NCBI GenBank assembly: GCA_021776245.1
Contig: JAJFGF010000068.1
Coordinates: 278,593-342,592, forward strand
Direction: 5' to 3'
Length of the DNA: 64,000 bases
Source: Hyphococcus sp.
Lineage (GTDB): Bacteria; Pseudomonadota; Alphaproteobacteria; Caulobacterales; Parvularculaceae
The position numbers and the translations under genes are program-made. Below the pieces are notes generated by a model. It did no database searches. It had not been told where the DNA came from and saw nothing but the letters and a program-made list of their open reading frames with translations. Positions 36,660 to 45,721 of this stretch are shown one piece after another. The first letter of the stretch is position 1; every line of letters starts with the position of its first letter.

Positions 36660-38582
36660 ATGGGCAAGGTCATTGGCATCGACCTCGGGACGACGAACTC
36701 ATGCGTCGCCGTCATGGAAGGAAAAGAGCCGAAAGTAATTGAAAACGCCGAAGGCGTCAGAACAACCCCGTCCGTTGTCGCTTTTAGCGATGATGGGGAA
36801 CGTTTGATCGGCCAGCCGGCAAAGCGCCAGGCGGTCACCAATCCTGAAAATACATTTTTCGCTATCAAGCGCCTGATTGGCCGCCCGTTTTCGGATCCGA
36901 TGGTCGAGAAAGACAAGGGCATGGTCCCTTACGCGATCGTCAAAGGCGATAATGACGACGCCTGGGTTGAAAGCCGGGGCGAGAAATTCGCACCGTCACA
37001 AGTGTCAGCCTTTATCCTGCAGAAGATGAAGGAAACCGCTGAAGCTTATCTCGGCGATGAAGTCACGCAGGCGGTGATTACCGTACCGGCCTATTTTAAC
37101 GACGCCCAGCGCCAGGCGACGAAAGACGCCGGCAAGATTGCCGGGCTCGAAGTTCTCCGCATCATCAACGAGCCGACCGCAGCTGCGCTGGCCTATGGTT
37201 TTGACAAAAAAGGCGCCAAGAAAATCGCTGTTTACGACCTTGGCGGCGGCACTTTCGATATTTCAATCCTCGAAATCGGCGACGGCGTATTTGAAGTGCT
37301 TGCGACCAATGGCGATACGTTCCTTGGCGGCGAAGATTTCGATATGCGTATCGTCGAATATCTGGCGAATGAATTCAAAAAGGACCAAGGCATTGATTTG
37401 CGTAAGGACAAACTTGCGCTTCAGCGTCTGAAGGAAGAGGCGGAAAAAGCCAAAAAAGAACTTTCCTCTACGTCGCAATATGAGTTGAACCTGCCATTCA
37501 TCACCGCGGATCAATCGGGGCCCAAGCACCTTACCATGAAGCTGACGCGGGCCAAACTTGAAAGTCTGGTTGAAGATCTCGTCAAGCGCACGGTTGATCC
37601 GTGCAAGGCCGCGTTAAAGGACGCCGGTCTTTCTTCCGGCGACATTGATGAGGTTATTCTCGTCGGCGGCATGACGCGCATGCCGAAAGTTCAGGAAACG
37701 GTCCAGCAGTTTTTTGGCAAAGAACCCCATAAGGGCGTTAACCCCGATGAAGTTGTGGCGCTTGGCGCCGCAATCCAGGCCGGCGTTCTGCAGGGCGACG
37801 TCAAAGACGTCTTGCTTCTCGATGTAACGCCATTATCGCTCGGCATTGAAACGCTGGGCGGCGTTTTCACACGCCTTATTGATCGCAACACGACCATCCC
37901 CACAAAAAAATCCCAGACCTTTTCAACTGCCGAAGACAATCAGTCGGCGGTGACAATTAGGGTCTTCCAGGGTGAGCGTGAAATGGCCGCAGACAACAAA
38001 ATGCTTGGTCAGTTCGACCTTGTGGGCATTCCGCCCGCGCCGCGCGGCGTTCCGCAGGTCGAGGTGACGTTCGATATTGACGCCAATGGCATCGTTCACG
38101 TTTCGGCGAAAGACAAGGCGACCAATAAAGAACAGTCAATCCGCATCCAGGCCTCCGGCGGGCTTTCCGATGACGATATTGAAAAAATGGTCAAGGAAGC
38201 TGAGGCCAATGCCGACGCCGACAAGCAGCGCCGCGAAGCGGTTGAATCGAAAAACCGAGCCGAGGCGCTGGTTCATTCCACAGAGAAAAACCTCGAAGAA
38301 TATGGCGACAAGCTTTCCGGCGAGGATCGTCAGGCAATCGACGAAGCGCTGGTTACGCTGAAAGAAGCGCTCGAAAAAGAAGAGGCAGACCTTGAGGCGA
38401 TCAACACTGCCGCGACAGAACTGGCGCAAGCGTCAATGAAGCTCGGCGAGGCGATGTACAAAGAAGGCGCCGCCGCCGCTGACGGCGATGCGGCGGCTGA
38501 TGCCGCAGCGGAAGCCGGTGACGATGACGGCGACGTCGTCGATGCTGACTTCGAGGAAGTGGACGGCGAGAAGAAAGACTAA
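36660..38582 (+). CDS. dnaK: molecular chaperone DnaK (Hsp70)
   Basis: 640 residues. The nucleotide-binding domain has [14 protein letters not shown], the [13 protein letters not shown] block and [10 protein letters not shown]; the substrate domain contains [11 protein letters not shown] and the linker region, and the C-terminal lid ends in a low-complexity Ala/Asp tail with [10 protein letters not shown], a common proteobacterial terminus. The GGAGAA-like ribosome site (AAGGAG, 36642-36647) precedes the ATG. dnaJ follows after a terminator-like hairpin. No clear RpoH promoter or CIRCE element was found in the 261 bp upstream. Confidence 0.99.
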   Translation: MGKVIGIDLGTTNSCVAVMEGKEPKVIENAEGVRTTPSVVAFSDDGERLIGQPAKRQAVTNPENTFFAIKRLIGRPFSDPMVEKDKGMVPYAIVKGDNDDAWVESRGEKFAPSQVSAFILQKMKETAEAYLGDEVTQAVITVPAYFNDAQRQATKDAGKIAGLEVLRIINEPTAAALAYGFDKKGAKKIAVYDLGGGTFDISILEIGDGVFEVLATNGDTFLGGEDFDMRIVEYLANEFKKDQGIDLRKDKLALQRLKEEAEKAKKELSSTSQYELNLPFITADQSGPKHLTMKLTRAKLESLVEDLVKRTVDPCKAALKDAGLSSGDIDEVILVGGMTRMPKVQETVQQFFGKEPHKGVNPDEVVALGAAIQAGVLQGDVKDVLLLDVTPLSLGIETLGGVFTRLIDRNTTIPTKKSQTFSTAEDNQSAVTIRVFQGEREMAADNKMLGQFDLVGIPPAPRGVPQVEVTFDIDANGIVHVSAKDKATNKEQSIRIQASGGLSDDDIEKMVKEAEANADADKQRREAVESKNRAEALVHSTEKNLEEYGDKLSGEDRQAIDEALVTLKEALEKEEADLEAINTAATELAQASMKLGEAMYKEGAAAADGDAAADAAAEAGDDDGDVVDADFEEVDGEKKD

Positions 38583-38590
38583 AAATCACA

Positions 38591-38625
38591 GGCGGCGCGC
38601 TTTTATACGCGCCGCCGTTTCTTTC
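38591..38625 (+). terminator. terminator/attenuator hairpin between dnaK and dnaJ
   Basis: Perfect 9-bp stem GGCGGCGCG (38591-38599) with CGCGCCGCC (38608-38616), an 8-base loop, and a T-rich run GTTTCTTTC after it. It should end or attenuate transcription after dnaK, which would give more dnaK than dnaJ mRNA, as seen in other bacteria. Confidence 0.7.
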
Positions 38626-38659
38626 TCACGCTCTTGGGGCATAAAAGGCGGCGCGATAT

Positions 38660-39814
38660 ATGGCGCAAGAATGTTACTACGAAACGCTCGGGATTGACCG
38701 CGGCGCTGATCAGGCGGCGATAAAATCGGCGTTTCGCAAACGCGCGATGCAATATCATCCTGACCGCAATCATGACGATCCGGCCGCAGAACAAAAATTC
38801 AAACAACTCGGCGAGGCCTATGAGATCCTCTCCGACGACCAAAAACGCGCGGCGTATGACCGGTTCGGCCACGCCGCCTTTGAGAACGGCCATGGCGGCG
38901 GCGGGTTTAACGGCGCTAGAGGGTTTGGCGGCGCCGGCGCGGGCGCTTTTTCCGACGTTTTTGAAGATATTTTCAGCGAATTTATGGGCGGACGCGGCGC
39001 CCGGCGCGCGGGGCCTGGCCGCGGCGCCGATCTTAAATACAATCTAGAAATTACGCTCGAAGAAGCATTCCAGGGCAAAAAAGCTGAAATCAATGTGCCG
39101 GGCTCTGTCGCCTGCGAGACCTGTGAAGGCTCGGGCGCGAAACCGGGTTCCGGCCCAACCCATTGCGAGACCTGCAAGGGCGCCGGCCGCGTCCGGATGC
39201 AGCAGGGGTTTTTTACGATTGAACGCACCTGCCCGTCCTGTCACGGCGAAGGCCGCGTGATTGCCGATCCGTGTACAGATTGCAGCGGCCAGGGCCGCGT
39301 GCGCAAGGAACGCAATCTGTCGGTTGATGTACCGGCTGGCATTGAAAGCGGCACGCGCATCCGCCTTTCCGGCGAAGGCGAAGCGGGCCCGCGCGGCGGG
39401 CCCGAGGGCGATCTATATATTTTTGTCGGCGTCGCGGAGCATGATTTGTTCGAGCGCGACGGACGCGATCTCTATTGCGCCATGCCCATCCCGATGACGA
39501 CGGCGGCGCTGGGCGGCGATTTTGAGGCGCCGACGATTGACGGCGGGCGGGTGAAAATATCTGTGCCCGAAGGCGCCCAGACCGGCAAACGCTTCCGCGT
39601 CCGCAATAAAGGCATGACGCAATTGAACCAAAAGGGCCGCGGCGATCTTTACGTAGAGGTCCAGGTGGAAACGCCCGTTGGACTCAACGCAAAGCAGAAA
39701 GAGCTGCTCAAAGAATTTTGCGAATCCGGCGGCGGCGAAGCCTCGTGCCCGCAAAGCCGCGGCTTTTTCGAACGGGCTAAGAACTTCTGGGATAATGTGA
39801 CCGACGTTCGGTAG
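38660..39814 (+). CDS. dnaJ: molecular chaperone DnaJ (Hsp40)
   Basis: 384 residues. The J domain has [21 protein letters not shown] and the catalytic HPD (YHPDRNHD). A Gly/Phe-rich linker follows (about 75-115), then four zinc-binding repeats: [24 protein letters not shown] and CTDCSGQG, all complete. Two C-terminal beta domains and a dimerisation tail complete a type I Hsp40. It stimulates DnaK ATPase and delivers substrates. Confidence 0.98.
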   Translation: MAQECYYETLGIDRGADQAAIKSAFRKRAMQYHPDRNHDDPAAEQKFKQLGEAYEILSDDQKRAAYDRFGHAAFENGHGGGGFNGARGFGGAGAGAFSDVFEDIFSEFMGGRGARRAGPGRGADLKYNLEITLEEAFQGKKAEINVPGSVACETCEGSGAKPGSGPTHCETCKGAGRVRMQQGFFTIERTCPSCHGEGRVIADPCTDCSGQGRVRKERNLSVDVPAGIESGTRIRLSGEGEAGPRGGPEGDLYIFVGVAEHDLFERDGRDLYCAMPIPMTTAALGGDFEAPTIDGGRVKISVPEGAQTGKRFRVRNKGMTQLNQKGRGDLYVEVQVETPVGLNAKQKELLKEFCESGGGEASCPQSRGFFERAKNFWDNVTDVR

Positions 39815-40170
39815 GCAAACCCGGTTTTCCGCTTTTAGCGCCTGGGTCTGCTTTATCCTCATGAACGTTTCCAGCGTGACCAAATTGGCGCCTTCCCCAT
39901 TACAGCAGTAATGCGCAACTCTCTTGGAATAAATCGCGCTGGCGAAAGCCCGGGTTCGCCCGGAAGCGAAGTGCCTGCGCCGCGCGCAATCGCACAATAT
40001 CGGAAACGCTTTACCGCTTCCCGGCGGCGATTAACCGTTTACGCCGTTGACGGAGTTTTGTCCCGCGGTTCAGGGTGCAAGTGCTGATTTACGTCCGCCA
40101 TGCGGTTGCGTTCATGGATGGAGCCGGCTGAAGGGCAAAAAGAAAAACAGAATAAAGAAAAGGAAAAGCC
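39815..40170. other. 356-bp intergenic region after dnaJ
   Basis: No supported gene. A minus-strand frame running out of dnaJ antisense (39413-39997) is a shadow. An AAGGAAAAG ribosome-site-like sequence directly precedes the next gene at 40171. No convincing terminator or RNA gene was recognised. Confidence 0.5.
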
Positions 40171-40452
40171 ATGAATAAGATGATTTGGACTGCCGCCTTT
40201 TTGGGCGCTGCCGTCGCCATGCCGGCATCGGCAGGCGAAACCGAAGATTTTTGCATCGACTTTGTCACCAGTAATGACATGGGGGGCACTGAGCCGTGCT
40301 CCTGCGTCGGTGATGTTGGCGACGCCAACTCGGATGTGAAAGACGCGATCCTCGCGCTGTCCACACCGGAAGATGTCGATGCCATGGACGAGTCAGTGAA
40401 AGAAGAGTTAGCCCATTGCTTTCCAGAAGGCGACGGCGACGCTGCAGGTTAG
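40171..40452 (+). CDS. small secreted acidic protein
   Basis: 93 residues. A classical signal peptide (MNKMIWTAAFLGAAVAMPASA) with an Ala-Ser-Ala cleavage site is followed by a strongly acidic mature peptide of about 72 residues. It has four Cys (FCIDF, PCSC and HCF), suggesting two disulfides, and a helix-like segment SDVKDAILALSTPEDVDAMDESVKEEL. No family is recognised. A good AAGGAAAAG ribosome site precedes the ATG. It is followed 27 bp later by a perfect 17-bp inverted repeat. Confidence 0.7.
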   Translation: MNKMIWTAAFLGAAVAMPASAGETEDFCIDFVTSNDMGGTEPCSCVGDVGDANSDVKDAILALSTPEDVDAMDESVKEELAHCFPEGDGDAAG

Positions 40453-40479
40453 CGCAGGGCAAACGCTAACAGTTAAAAC

Positions 40480-40514
40480 GACGCCCATTGAATGCATTGC
40501 ATTCAATGGGCGTC
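40480..40514. repeat. perfect 17-bp inverted repeat with one-base centre
   Basis: GACGCCCATTGAATGCA (40480-40496) and its exact reverse complement (40498-40514) flank a single T. As RNA it would form a strong hairpin, but no T run follows, so a standard intrinsic terminator is doubtful. It may be a rho-assisted terminator, an mRNA-stabilising stem for the small secreted-protein gene, or an operator. Confidence 0.85.
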
Positions 40515-40712
40515 AGGTTCATTTGTATAGAGATTAACTCTTAAAAGCGCTCTAACGGTCCCGCGCCGCGGATAGGGTTCAACCTCCGGCTGCCGCCATT
40601 ATCCCCGCCAGCGTTTGCAACCCGGCGGTTCAGCGAAGTTCATTCAGGAGCAATCGTGACAAGCATTCGCGCGCGCCGCTCGCGCTCAAGTGAGGTTTGA
40701 AAACAACCAAAT

Positions 40713-40733
40713 GCATTCACTTTTTGTGAATGC
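40713..40733. repeat. 8-bp inverted repeat, possible operator
   Basis: GCATTCAC-TTTTT-GTGAATGC, perfect 8-bp arms with a five-base spacer, 35 bp before the GNAT start codon. The core GCATTCA also occurs in the 17-bp inverted repeat at 40480-40514, so one regulator could bind both. Confidence 0.6.
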
Positions 40734-40767
40734 CGCCTATATTAAGATCCTGACCGAGGATTTGCAT

Positions 40768-41277
40768 ATGTCCGGCGCCGCACCCTATCACTACGCAAAG
40801 ACAATAGCCTTTCAGCAAATCGACGTTATCGCTGATGCGGCAACGTTAATCGCATTCGGCCGCGGCCTTTATTTTGAGAGCCTTGGGAACGAGGCTCAGT
40901 TCCACCGTGATTTCGGGGAGCGCGGGCGGCGCTTTCCGTTTTGGGTCGCTGCTTGCATAGCGATCGATCCTGGTTTTGCGGTGTTTCTGACCGAAGACGA
41001 AAAAATTATCGGGATGGCGGTCTTGGGCGCCGATCGCCGCGAGAAAACGGTTGGTCATGTGCACCATTTTTTTGTCACAGCTTCGCACCGCGGACAGGGC
41101 TTTGGCGGGCTTCTCGATGATTACGCCCGCGCGACATTGCGGCGTGCCGGCTTTGTCCGCGCACGCCTTAATGTGACAACACGCAATGACCGCGCTATCC
41201 GGTTTTACCTGGCGCAAGGCTGGGATGATGTCGGCGGCGGAAAGCCGGGCCTGCGCTTTATGGAGGTTGCGCTTTGA
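40768..41277 (+). CDS. GNAT family N-acetyltransferase
   Basis: 169 residues. The C-terminal half has the acetyl-CoA-binding pattern HHFFVTASHRGQGFGGLLDDYA (R/Q-x-x-G-x-G/A is RGQGFG), then NVTTRNDRAIRFYLAQGW, the usual beta-6/beta-7 end of GNAT folds. The substrate is unknown. The ATG at 40768 was chosen over the open extension to 40690, which covers an inverted repeat. dapB starts 52 bp downstream on the same strand, so co-transcription is plausible without implying a shared function. Confidence 0.85.
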   Translation: MSGAAPYHYAKTIAFQQIDVIADAATLIAFGRGLYFESLGNEAQFHRDFGERGRRFPFWVAACIAIDPGFAVFLTEDEKIIGMAVLGADRREKTVGHVHHFFVTASHRGQGFGGLLDDYARATLRRAGFVRARLNVTTRNDRAIRFYLAQGWDDVGGGKPGLRFMEVAL

Positions 41278-41329
41278 TCACAATCATCTACCCCTGACGC
41301 CGGTGATCAACCCGAACAGGTGAACCCAT

Positions 41330-42151
41330 ATGCCCAAAACATCGATCCTTGTCGCCGGCGCCGGCGGACGCATGGGAAGGGCCGTGGTCGCCGAGATTTT
41401 GCGCAAGCCCGGCGCAACACTCGCTGGTGGGTTTGAACGCCCCGGCGGGCCTGATATAGGCAAGGATATCGGCATTCTTGCAGGGCTCGATGCTATCGGC
41501 CTTGAGGTGGAAGAGGCTGCAGCAAGCGGCTTGAAGCGCGCTGGCGCGCTGATTGATTTTACTGCGCCCAGGGTCTCTGTCGCCAACGCGATGGCGGCGG
41601 CGGAAACAGGCGTTGCGCATATCATCGGCACGACCGGCTTTTCATCGGCGGACGATGCGGAGATTGCGGCGCTTTCGCGCAAAATCCCCATCGTCAAATC
41701 AGGCAATATGAGCCTTGGCGTCAACCTTTTGACCGCGCTGGTTGAAGAGGCGGCAAAAATATTGGGCGACGATTACGACATCGAGATATTTGACGCGCAT
41801 CACCGGAACAAAGTCGATGCGCCTTCCGGAACTGCGCTGATGTTGGGCCGTGCGGCGGCGCGCGCGCGCGGGATAAATCTGGATGAGAATGCGGCCGGCC
41901 TGGATGGCGCCCGCGATGGCGCGCGCAAAAAAGGCGACATTGGATTTGCTGTTGCACGGGGCGGCGGCATCGTTGGGGAACATCATGTGAGTTTTGCGGG
42001 CGCGGAAGAAATCATCACGCTTTCCCACAAAGCCATTGACCGGGCGCTTTTCGCATCGGGCGCAGTCGCTGCGGCAAAATGGGCGATCGGAAAGCCGCCA
42101 GGGCTTTATTCCATGCGCGATGTATTAGGCCTTGGCGATCCCACAGCGTAA
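41330..42151 (+). CDS. dapB: 4-hydroxy-tetrahydrodipicolinate reductase
   Basis: 273 residues. The Rossmann motif GAGGRMG is at 10-16, with IDFTAPRVSVANAMAA and IIGTTGFSSADD following, and the catalytic segment DAHHRNKVDAPSGTAL contains the His pair and Lys. The C-terminal tetramer region has HHVSFAGAEEIITLSHKA. It reduces HTPA with NAD(P)H in the DAP pathway to lysine and peptidoglycan. Confidence 0.97.
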   Translation: MPKTSILVAGAGGRMGRAVVAEILRKPGATLAGGFERPGGPDIGKDIGILAGLDAIGLEVEEAAASGLKRAGALIDFTAPRVSVANAMAAAETGVAHIIGTTGFSSADDAEIAALSRKIPIVKSGNMSLGVNLLTALVEEAAKILGDDYDIEIFDAHHRNKVDAPSGTALMLGRAAARARGINLDENAAGLDGARDGARKKGDIGFAVARGGGIVGEHHVSFAGAEEIITLSHKAIDRALFASGAVAAAKWAIGKPPGLYSMRDVLGLGDPTA

Positions 42152-42368
42152 CCGCTGAATGTCCAAATTTGGCGCAATTTATCTGTAATTGAAACGATCA
42201 GGACGACGGTCCTTCAACCCACGCGTGGCAGATTTATGGCCAGGGCGTTGCCGAGATAAAGTGGTTGCCGGTTTATCGTCCGGAAACGCCCTAATTATAA
42301 GGATTTGCGCGTTTCTGGTGAGAAGTCCGCCTCACCTTTTCCGGAAATGCGCCTGGGAAAGGCTCGCG

Positions 42369-42917
42369 ATGCGTAACGAAATCCTCACCGCCGGGTTTGT
42401 CGTCATGGCTGCTGTCATGATCGTGGGCCGCCTTGATCATGCGGACAATATGCAGTTTGGAGGCGATGCGGCTGTCGATCCGCTTCAGGACACGACGGCG
42501 CAAGCGACGCCCGCGCCGCGCATTGCGGCGGTGCAAAGCCATTGGGGCGACGAAGTGCGTATTGATGCTGCGCCGGACCGCCAGTTTTACGTCAATGCGG
42601 ATGTCAATCGCCGCACCGCCCGGTTTCTTGTGGACACAGGCGCCAGCTATGTGGCGTTGCGCGATTCTGATGCTCGCAATGCGGGGATTTATACGTCCTG
42701 GGCGGATTATACCTATCCCGTACGAACTGCGAATGGCGAAACTAAAGCAGCGCTTGTAACGCTCGATGAAATTGAAATTGACGGGCTCCGGGTCGGAGGC
42801 GTTAAAGCTTTCATCCTCCAGGATGACCAGCTGGCGATCAACTTGCTTGGCATGAGTTTTCTGTCGCGCCTGGAAAGCGTCGAGGCGCGCGGCGGCGAGT
42901 TGATTTTGCGGGGCTAG
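42369..42917 (+). CDS. retropepsin-like aspartic protease, TIGR02281-type (clan AA)
   Basis: 182 residues. One N-terminal hydrophobic segment (TAGFVVMAAVMIVG) anchors the protein; after a linker, FLVDTGASYVAL carries the catalytic Asp89 (DTGA). The single-domain layout with ARFLVDTGAS, GETKAALVTLDEIEIDGL and NLLGMSFLSRL is the TIGR02281 family of alphaproteobacterial retroviral-type proteases, which must dimerise to form the active site. The periplasmic location is inferred. ATG 42369 has GGGAAAGG upstream; the frame is open from 42189 but that extension has no membrane or family features. Confidence 0.88.
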   Translation: MRNEILTAGFVVMAAVMIVGRLDHADNMQFGGDAAVDPLQDTTAQATPAPRIAAVQSHWGDEVRIDAAPDRQFYVNADVNRRTARFLVDTGASYVALRDSDARNAGIYTSWADYTYPVRTANGETKAALVTLDEIEIDGLRVGGVKAFILQDDQLAINLLGMSFLSRLESVEARGGELILRG

Positions 42918-43017
42918 CGCACGCGTTGAAAAAATGGAATACGGTTTTTCGCAAATGAAGCGCGCAAAAATAAAACCCTATAGCCCTTCCGACAAACCGA
43001 TTCGAACACGAATGGTT

Positions 43018-44265
43018 CTAGCTTTCCGCCGCCATCAGGCTTGGTAATTTCCCGAGATCCGCGCCCGCCTGGCGCATAAATATTTTCCTTAAAGGCGCAA
43101 CTTTGCCAATGGCGCCCATGCCGATATCGCGGGCTATTCTCAAAGGACCGATGTCATTTGAAAACAGACGGTTCAATAAATCCGTGCCAAGCGCCAGGGT
43201 CGCGGAATCAAACCGCCGCCAGCGCTGGTAATTGTCCAAAACACCTAACGAGCCGATGTCGAGGCCAAGCTCGCGTGCGTCACGCAATACATCCGCAAGG
43301 GCGGCGATGTCTTTGACGCCAAGATTATAGCCCTGACCGGCAATGGGATGGATAGCGTGCGCGGCATCGCCAATCAAAGCCAGGCGCAGTGCAATATAAC
43401 TTTGCGCCAGATGAAAGGCGAGCGGATAAGACCATCGCTTACCTGTGACTTCAAGCTTGCCAAGATATGGCCCGAAGCGGTTTTCGATCTCGCGGCGAAA
43501 GTCTTTTTCATTAAGCGCAAGAAAAGCGGCTGCGGCGTCGGCGCGTTCCGTCCACACGAGCGACGATCGATTGTCCGTAAGAGGAAGAATGGCAAATGGG
43601 CCCGAGGGCAGAAAAAATTCCTGTGCGACGCCTTGATGGCTGCGCTCATGGACTACGGTCGCGACAATGCCGGTTTGGCGATAGCGCCATTGGTTGACCT
43701 TGATATTGGCTTCCGCGCGCAGCGACGAAAAGCGTCCGTCGGCGGCGACAACAAGCGCGGTTGCGAGTGAGCGCCCGTCTTCAAGCTCGGTTACTGCCTG
43801 CGCATTTTCATAGCGGGTTGATGCGCGTCGGGCCGGCGCCAGCATCGAAATATGGTCTGCGCCTGCGATTGCGTCGTTGAGGGTTTTACGCAAAAGCTGG
43901 TTTTCAACGATCCAGCCGAGCGGTTGGTCGCCGCCAAGCTCGCGGCTGTCAAAATGCAATTGAAATGTTGAGATCGCGCCATCGTCAAACCGGCCCCGGG
44001 CGCGGCCATCTGTGACCACAATATCGCGGATCGCCTCTGCGCCCGGCGAAATCGCGTCCCACAGACCCAAGCGCTTAAAAACCCGGGCGGAAGCATAGGA
44101 GATAGCCGTTGTGCGTCCGTCAAACCCCTGCCCGCCCATTAACGAGGGGTCCTGCGCATCGACGACTGCGCAGGAGAATCCGCGCGCATCCAGCGCCAGC
44201 GCCGCCAGGCCGCCAGCCAGGCCGCCGCCAATAATCGCTATGTCAAACTGTTCGAATTCGGTCAT
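43018..44265 (-). CDS. UbiH/UbiF/COQ6 family FAD-dependent hydroxylase
   Basis: 415 residues. FAD motif IIGGGLAGGLAAL begins at about residue 10; the second flavin motif is LIGDAAHAIHPIAGQGYNLGVKD near residue 290, the hallmark GD-x6-P. Conserved LVWTERAD and the family's 'G..n.g..D' layout place it with ring hydroxylases of ubiquinone synthesis. Which ring position it acts on cannot be decided from sequence. The ATG at 44265 starts the FAD strand; an upstream extension to 44379 overlaps the divergent amt gene start and is rejected. Confidence 0.88.
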   Translation of the reverse strand: MTEFEQFDIAIIGGGLAGGLAALALDARGFSCAVVDAQDPSLMGGQGFDGRTTAISYASARVFKRLGLWDAISPGAEAIRDIVVTDGRARGRFDDGAISTFQLHFDSRELGGDQPLGWIVENQLLRKTLNDAIAGADHISMLAPARRASTRYENAQAVTELEDGRSLATALVVAADGRFSSLRAEANIKVNQWRYRQTGIVATVVHERSHQGVAQEFFLPSGPFAILPLTDNRSSLVWTERADAAAAFLALNEKDFRREIENRFGPYLGKLEVTGKRWSYPLAFHLAQSYIALRLALIGDAAHAIHPIAGQGYNLGVKDIAALADVLRDARELGLDIGSLGVLDNYQRWRRFDSATLALGTDLLNRLFSNDIGPLRIARDIGMGAIGKVAPLRKIFMRQAGADLGKLPSLMAAES

Positions 44266-44378
44266 ACGGGACGGATGTTGCGCTTTCGGTGCGCCGTCGT
44301 CCACCGGAGCGCTTGCGGCTGCGGCGAAAAGCGCGGCATTAGAGTCAGTAAATGCCGGGGGCGGACAGGAGACCGACA

Positions 44379-45614
44379 ATGCAACGGATCATGACGGCTG
44401 TGGTGGGCGCGGCTGCGGCGCTGACAACGCCTGCGGCGGCGCAGGAGATCACGACGGCAAGCAACAGTGCGCGTTTTGCGCTTGATACCGGGCTTTTGTT
44501 TGCGGCGGCGCTGGCGGCCATTGTTGTTCTGACGGGTTTTTGTATGCGCGATGTCGGTCTCGCGCGCGCCAGAAACGCGCCGGCAGTTTGCCTGCGCACC
44601 ATCAGTATTTTTGCGATCAGCATATTTGCGTTCTGGCTCATCGGGTACAATCTGGTCTTTACCATAGAAAGCGATGGCCTTCTCGGCGACCTCAAAATTT
44701 GGACGCCGCAAGATGATGATCCGGTCGTGCAGGGATATGCAGCGGGCATCTTCTGGTTGTTTCAGGCGATGCTGGCGGCGCTCGCTGCCGCTGTTATTTC
44801 AAGCGTCATTTCGGAACGGGTCAGGTTCTGGCCGTTTGTGTTTTTCATCGCCGTATTTTGCGGGGTGATATATCCGATTGTCGCATCCTGGGTGTGGGGC
44901 GGCGGATATCTTGCGGCAAGCTGGCGCTTTTACGATTATGGCGGCGGCGCGGTCATTCACTTGACCGCAGGCGCCGCATCTCTTGCCGCCGCTATGATCG
45001 TTGGCCCGCGGCCCGGCAAATATGGCGACGGCACGACGCGCCCAGCGCCGGCGACGGAACTGGCGCTGACGGCGTTCGGCGTTGGGCTGATCCTCGCAGG
45101 CTGGCTTGTCATTCTGGCGGCGATGGGACGTTCTTTTTCCTCGATTGAGGCGGTCATTTCGGTTGCGTCAATCACCGTCAACGCAGTGCTTGCCGCCGCG
45201 GGGGGTGTCCTTGCCGCGCTTTTTTTGACGCAGACGGTTTATCGCCGCGCCGGCCTGGTGACAGTCCTTTGCGGTGCGATGGGCGGCCTCGTTTCGATTT
45301 CCGCCGATCCGTTTCATCCCGCGCTTTGGCAGGCGGCAATGATCGGCGCTGTCGGCGGTGTTATTGTAACCGTGGCGCCGCCGTTTCTCGATCGCTACCG
45401 CATCGATGACGCCGGGTTTGTTATCCCGGCGCATCTGCTGTGTGGGCTCTGGGGCGTCGTCATCGTTCCCTGGTCCAATCCAGAGGCCTGGATTTTGGGA
45501 CAGGCCGTCGGCGCCGCCGGTATCGCCGGCTTTTCATTTTTGATGGGCGTACTTTTGTGGGTTGCGCTTCGCTACACCATCGGCGTTCGTCTCGCGCCCG
45601 CCAGCGAGCCTTGA
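44379..45614 (+). CDS. Amt/MEP/Rh-type ammonium transporter
   Basis: 411 residues with a signal-like N-terminus (PAAAQE) and about 11 membrane segments. The first pore His appears in GGGAVIHLTAGAASL and the second in AGFVIPAHLLCGLWGV, so the twin-His pathway is present. FAFWLIGYNL matches the 'fwlfGysL' block. It is divergent from classical AmtB in several loops and lacks an adjacent glnK. ATG 44379 has an AGGAG site upstream; an earlier frame start (44352) is less likely. It diverges from the hydroxylase gene with a 113-bp shared promoter region. Confidence 0.85.
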   Translation: MQRIMTAVVGAAAALTTPAAAQEITTASNSARFALDTGLLFAAALAAIVVLTGFCMRDVGLARARNAPAVCLRTISIFAISIFAFWLIGYNLVFTIESDGLLGDLKIWTPQDDDPVVQGYAAGIFWLFQAMLAALAAAVISSVISERVRFWPFVFFIAVFCGVIYPIVASWVWGGGYLAASWRFYDYGGGAVIHLTAGAASLAAAMIVGPRPGKYGDGTTRPAPATELALTAFGVGLILAGWLVILAAMGRSFSSIEAVISVASITVNAVLAAAGGVLAALFLTQTVYRRAGLVTVLCGAMGGLVSISADPFHPALWQAAMIGAVGGVIVTVAPPFLDRYRIDDAGFVIPAHLLCGLWGVVIVPWSNPEAWILGQAVGAAGIAGFSFLMGVLLWVALRYTIGVRLAPASEP

Positions 45615-45633
45615 TTTGCCAGCATGCCGAAAA

Positions 45634-45649
45634 GTTAACGCGCGTTAAC
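45634..45649. repeat. 16-bp palindrome between amt and ftsK
   Basis: GTTAACGCGCGTTAAC is perfectly self-complementary. A CCTTTTTG tract follows, so it could act as the amt terminator, though the uninterrupted palindrome leaves little room for a loop. The spacing between the two TTAA cores is six, not the seven of a CtrA box. An operator for ftsK is the alternative. Confidence 0.5.
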
Positions 45650-45721
45650 CCTTTTTGAGCGCGGGCGTGTCACAATTGTTGTTCGCCCGTAACCGCAAAA
45701 ATAACTTTCAGTATCCGTCTT

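Larger units (their letters stand above)
40453..40767. other. 315-bp intergenic region with two inverted repeats
   Basis: No gene is supported here. It holds the 17-bp inverted repeat at 40480-40514 and the shorter one at 40713-40733, listed separately. An upstream extension of the GNAT frame (from 40690) is open but lacks a ribosome site and overlaps the second repeat, so it is not taken as coding. Confidence 0.5.

Noticed and set aside
45634..45649. TTAA-containing palindrome considered as a CtrA box for ftsK
   Set aside because: The half-sites are six bases apart; the CtrA consensus needs seven.
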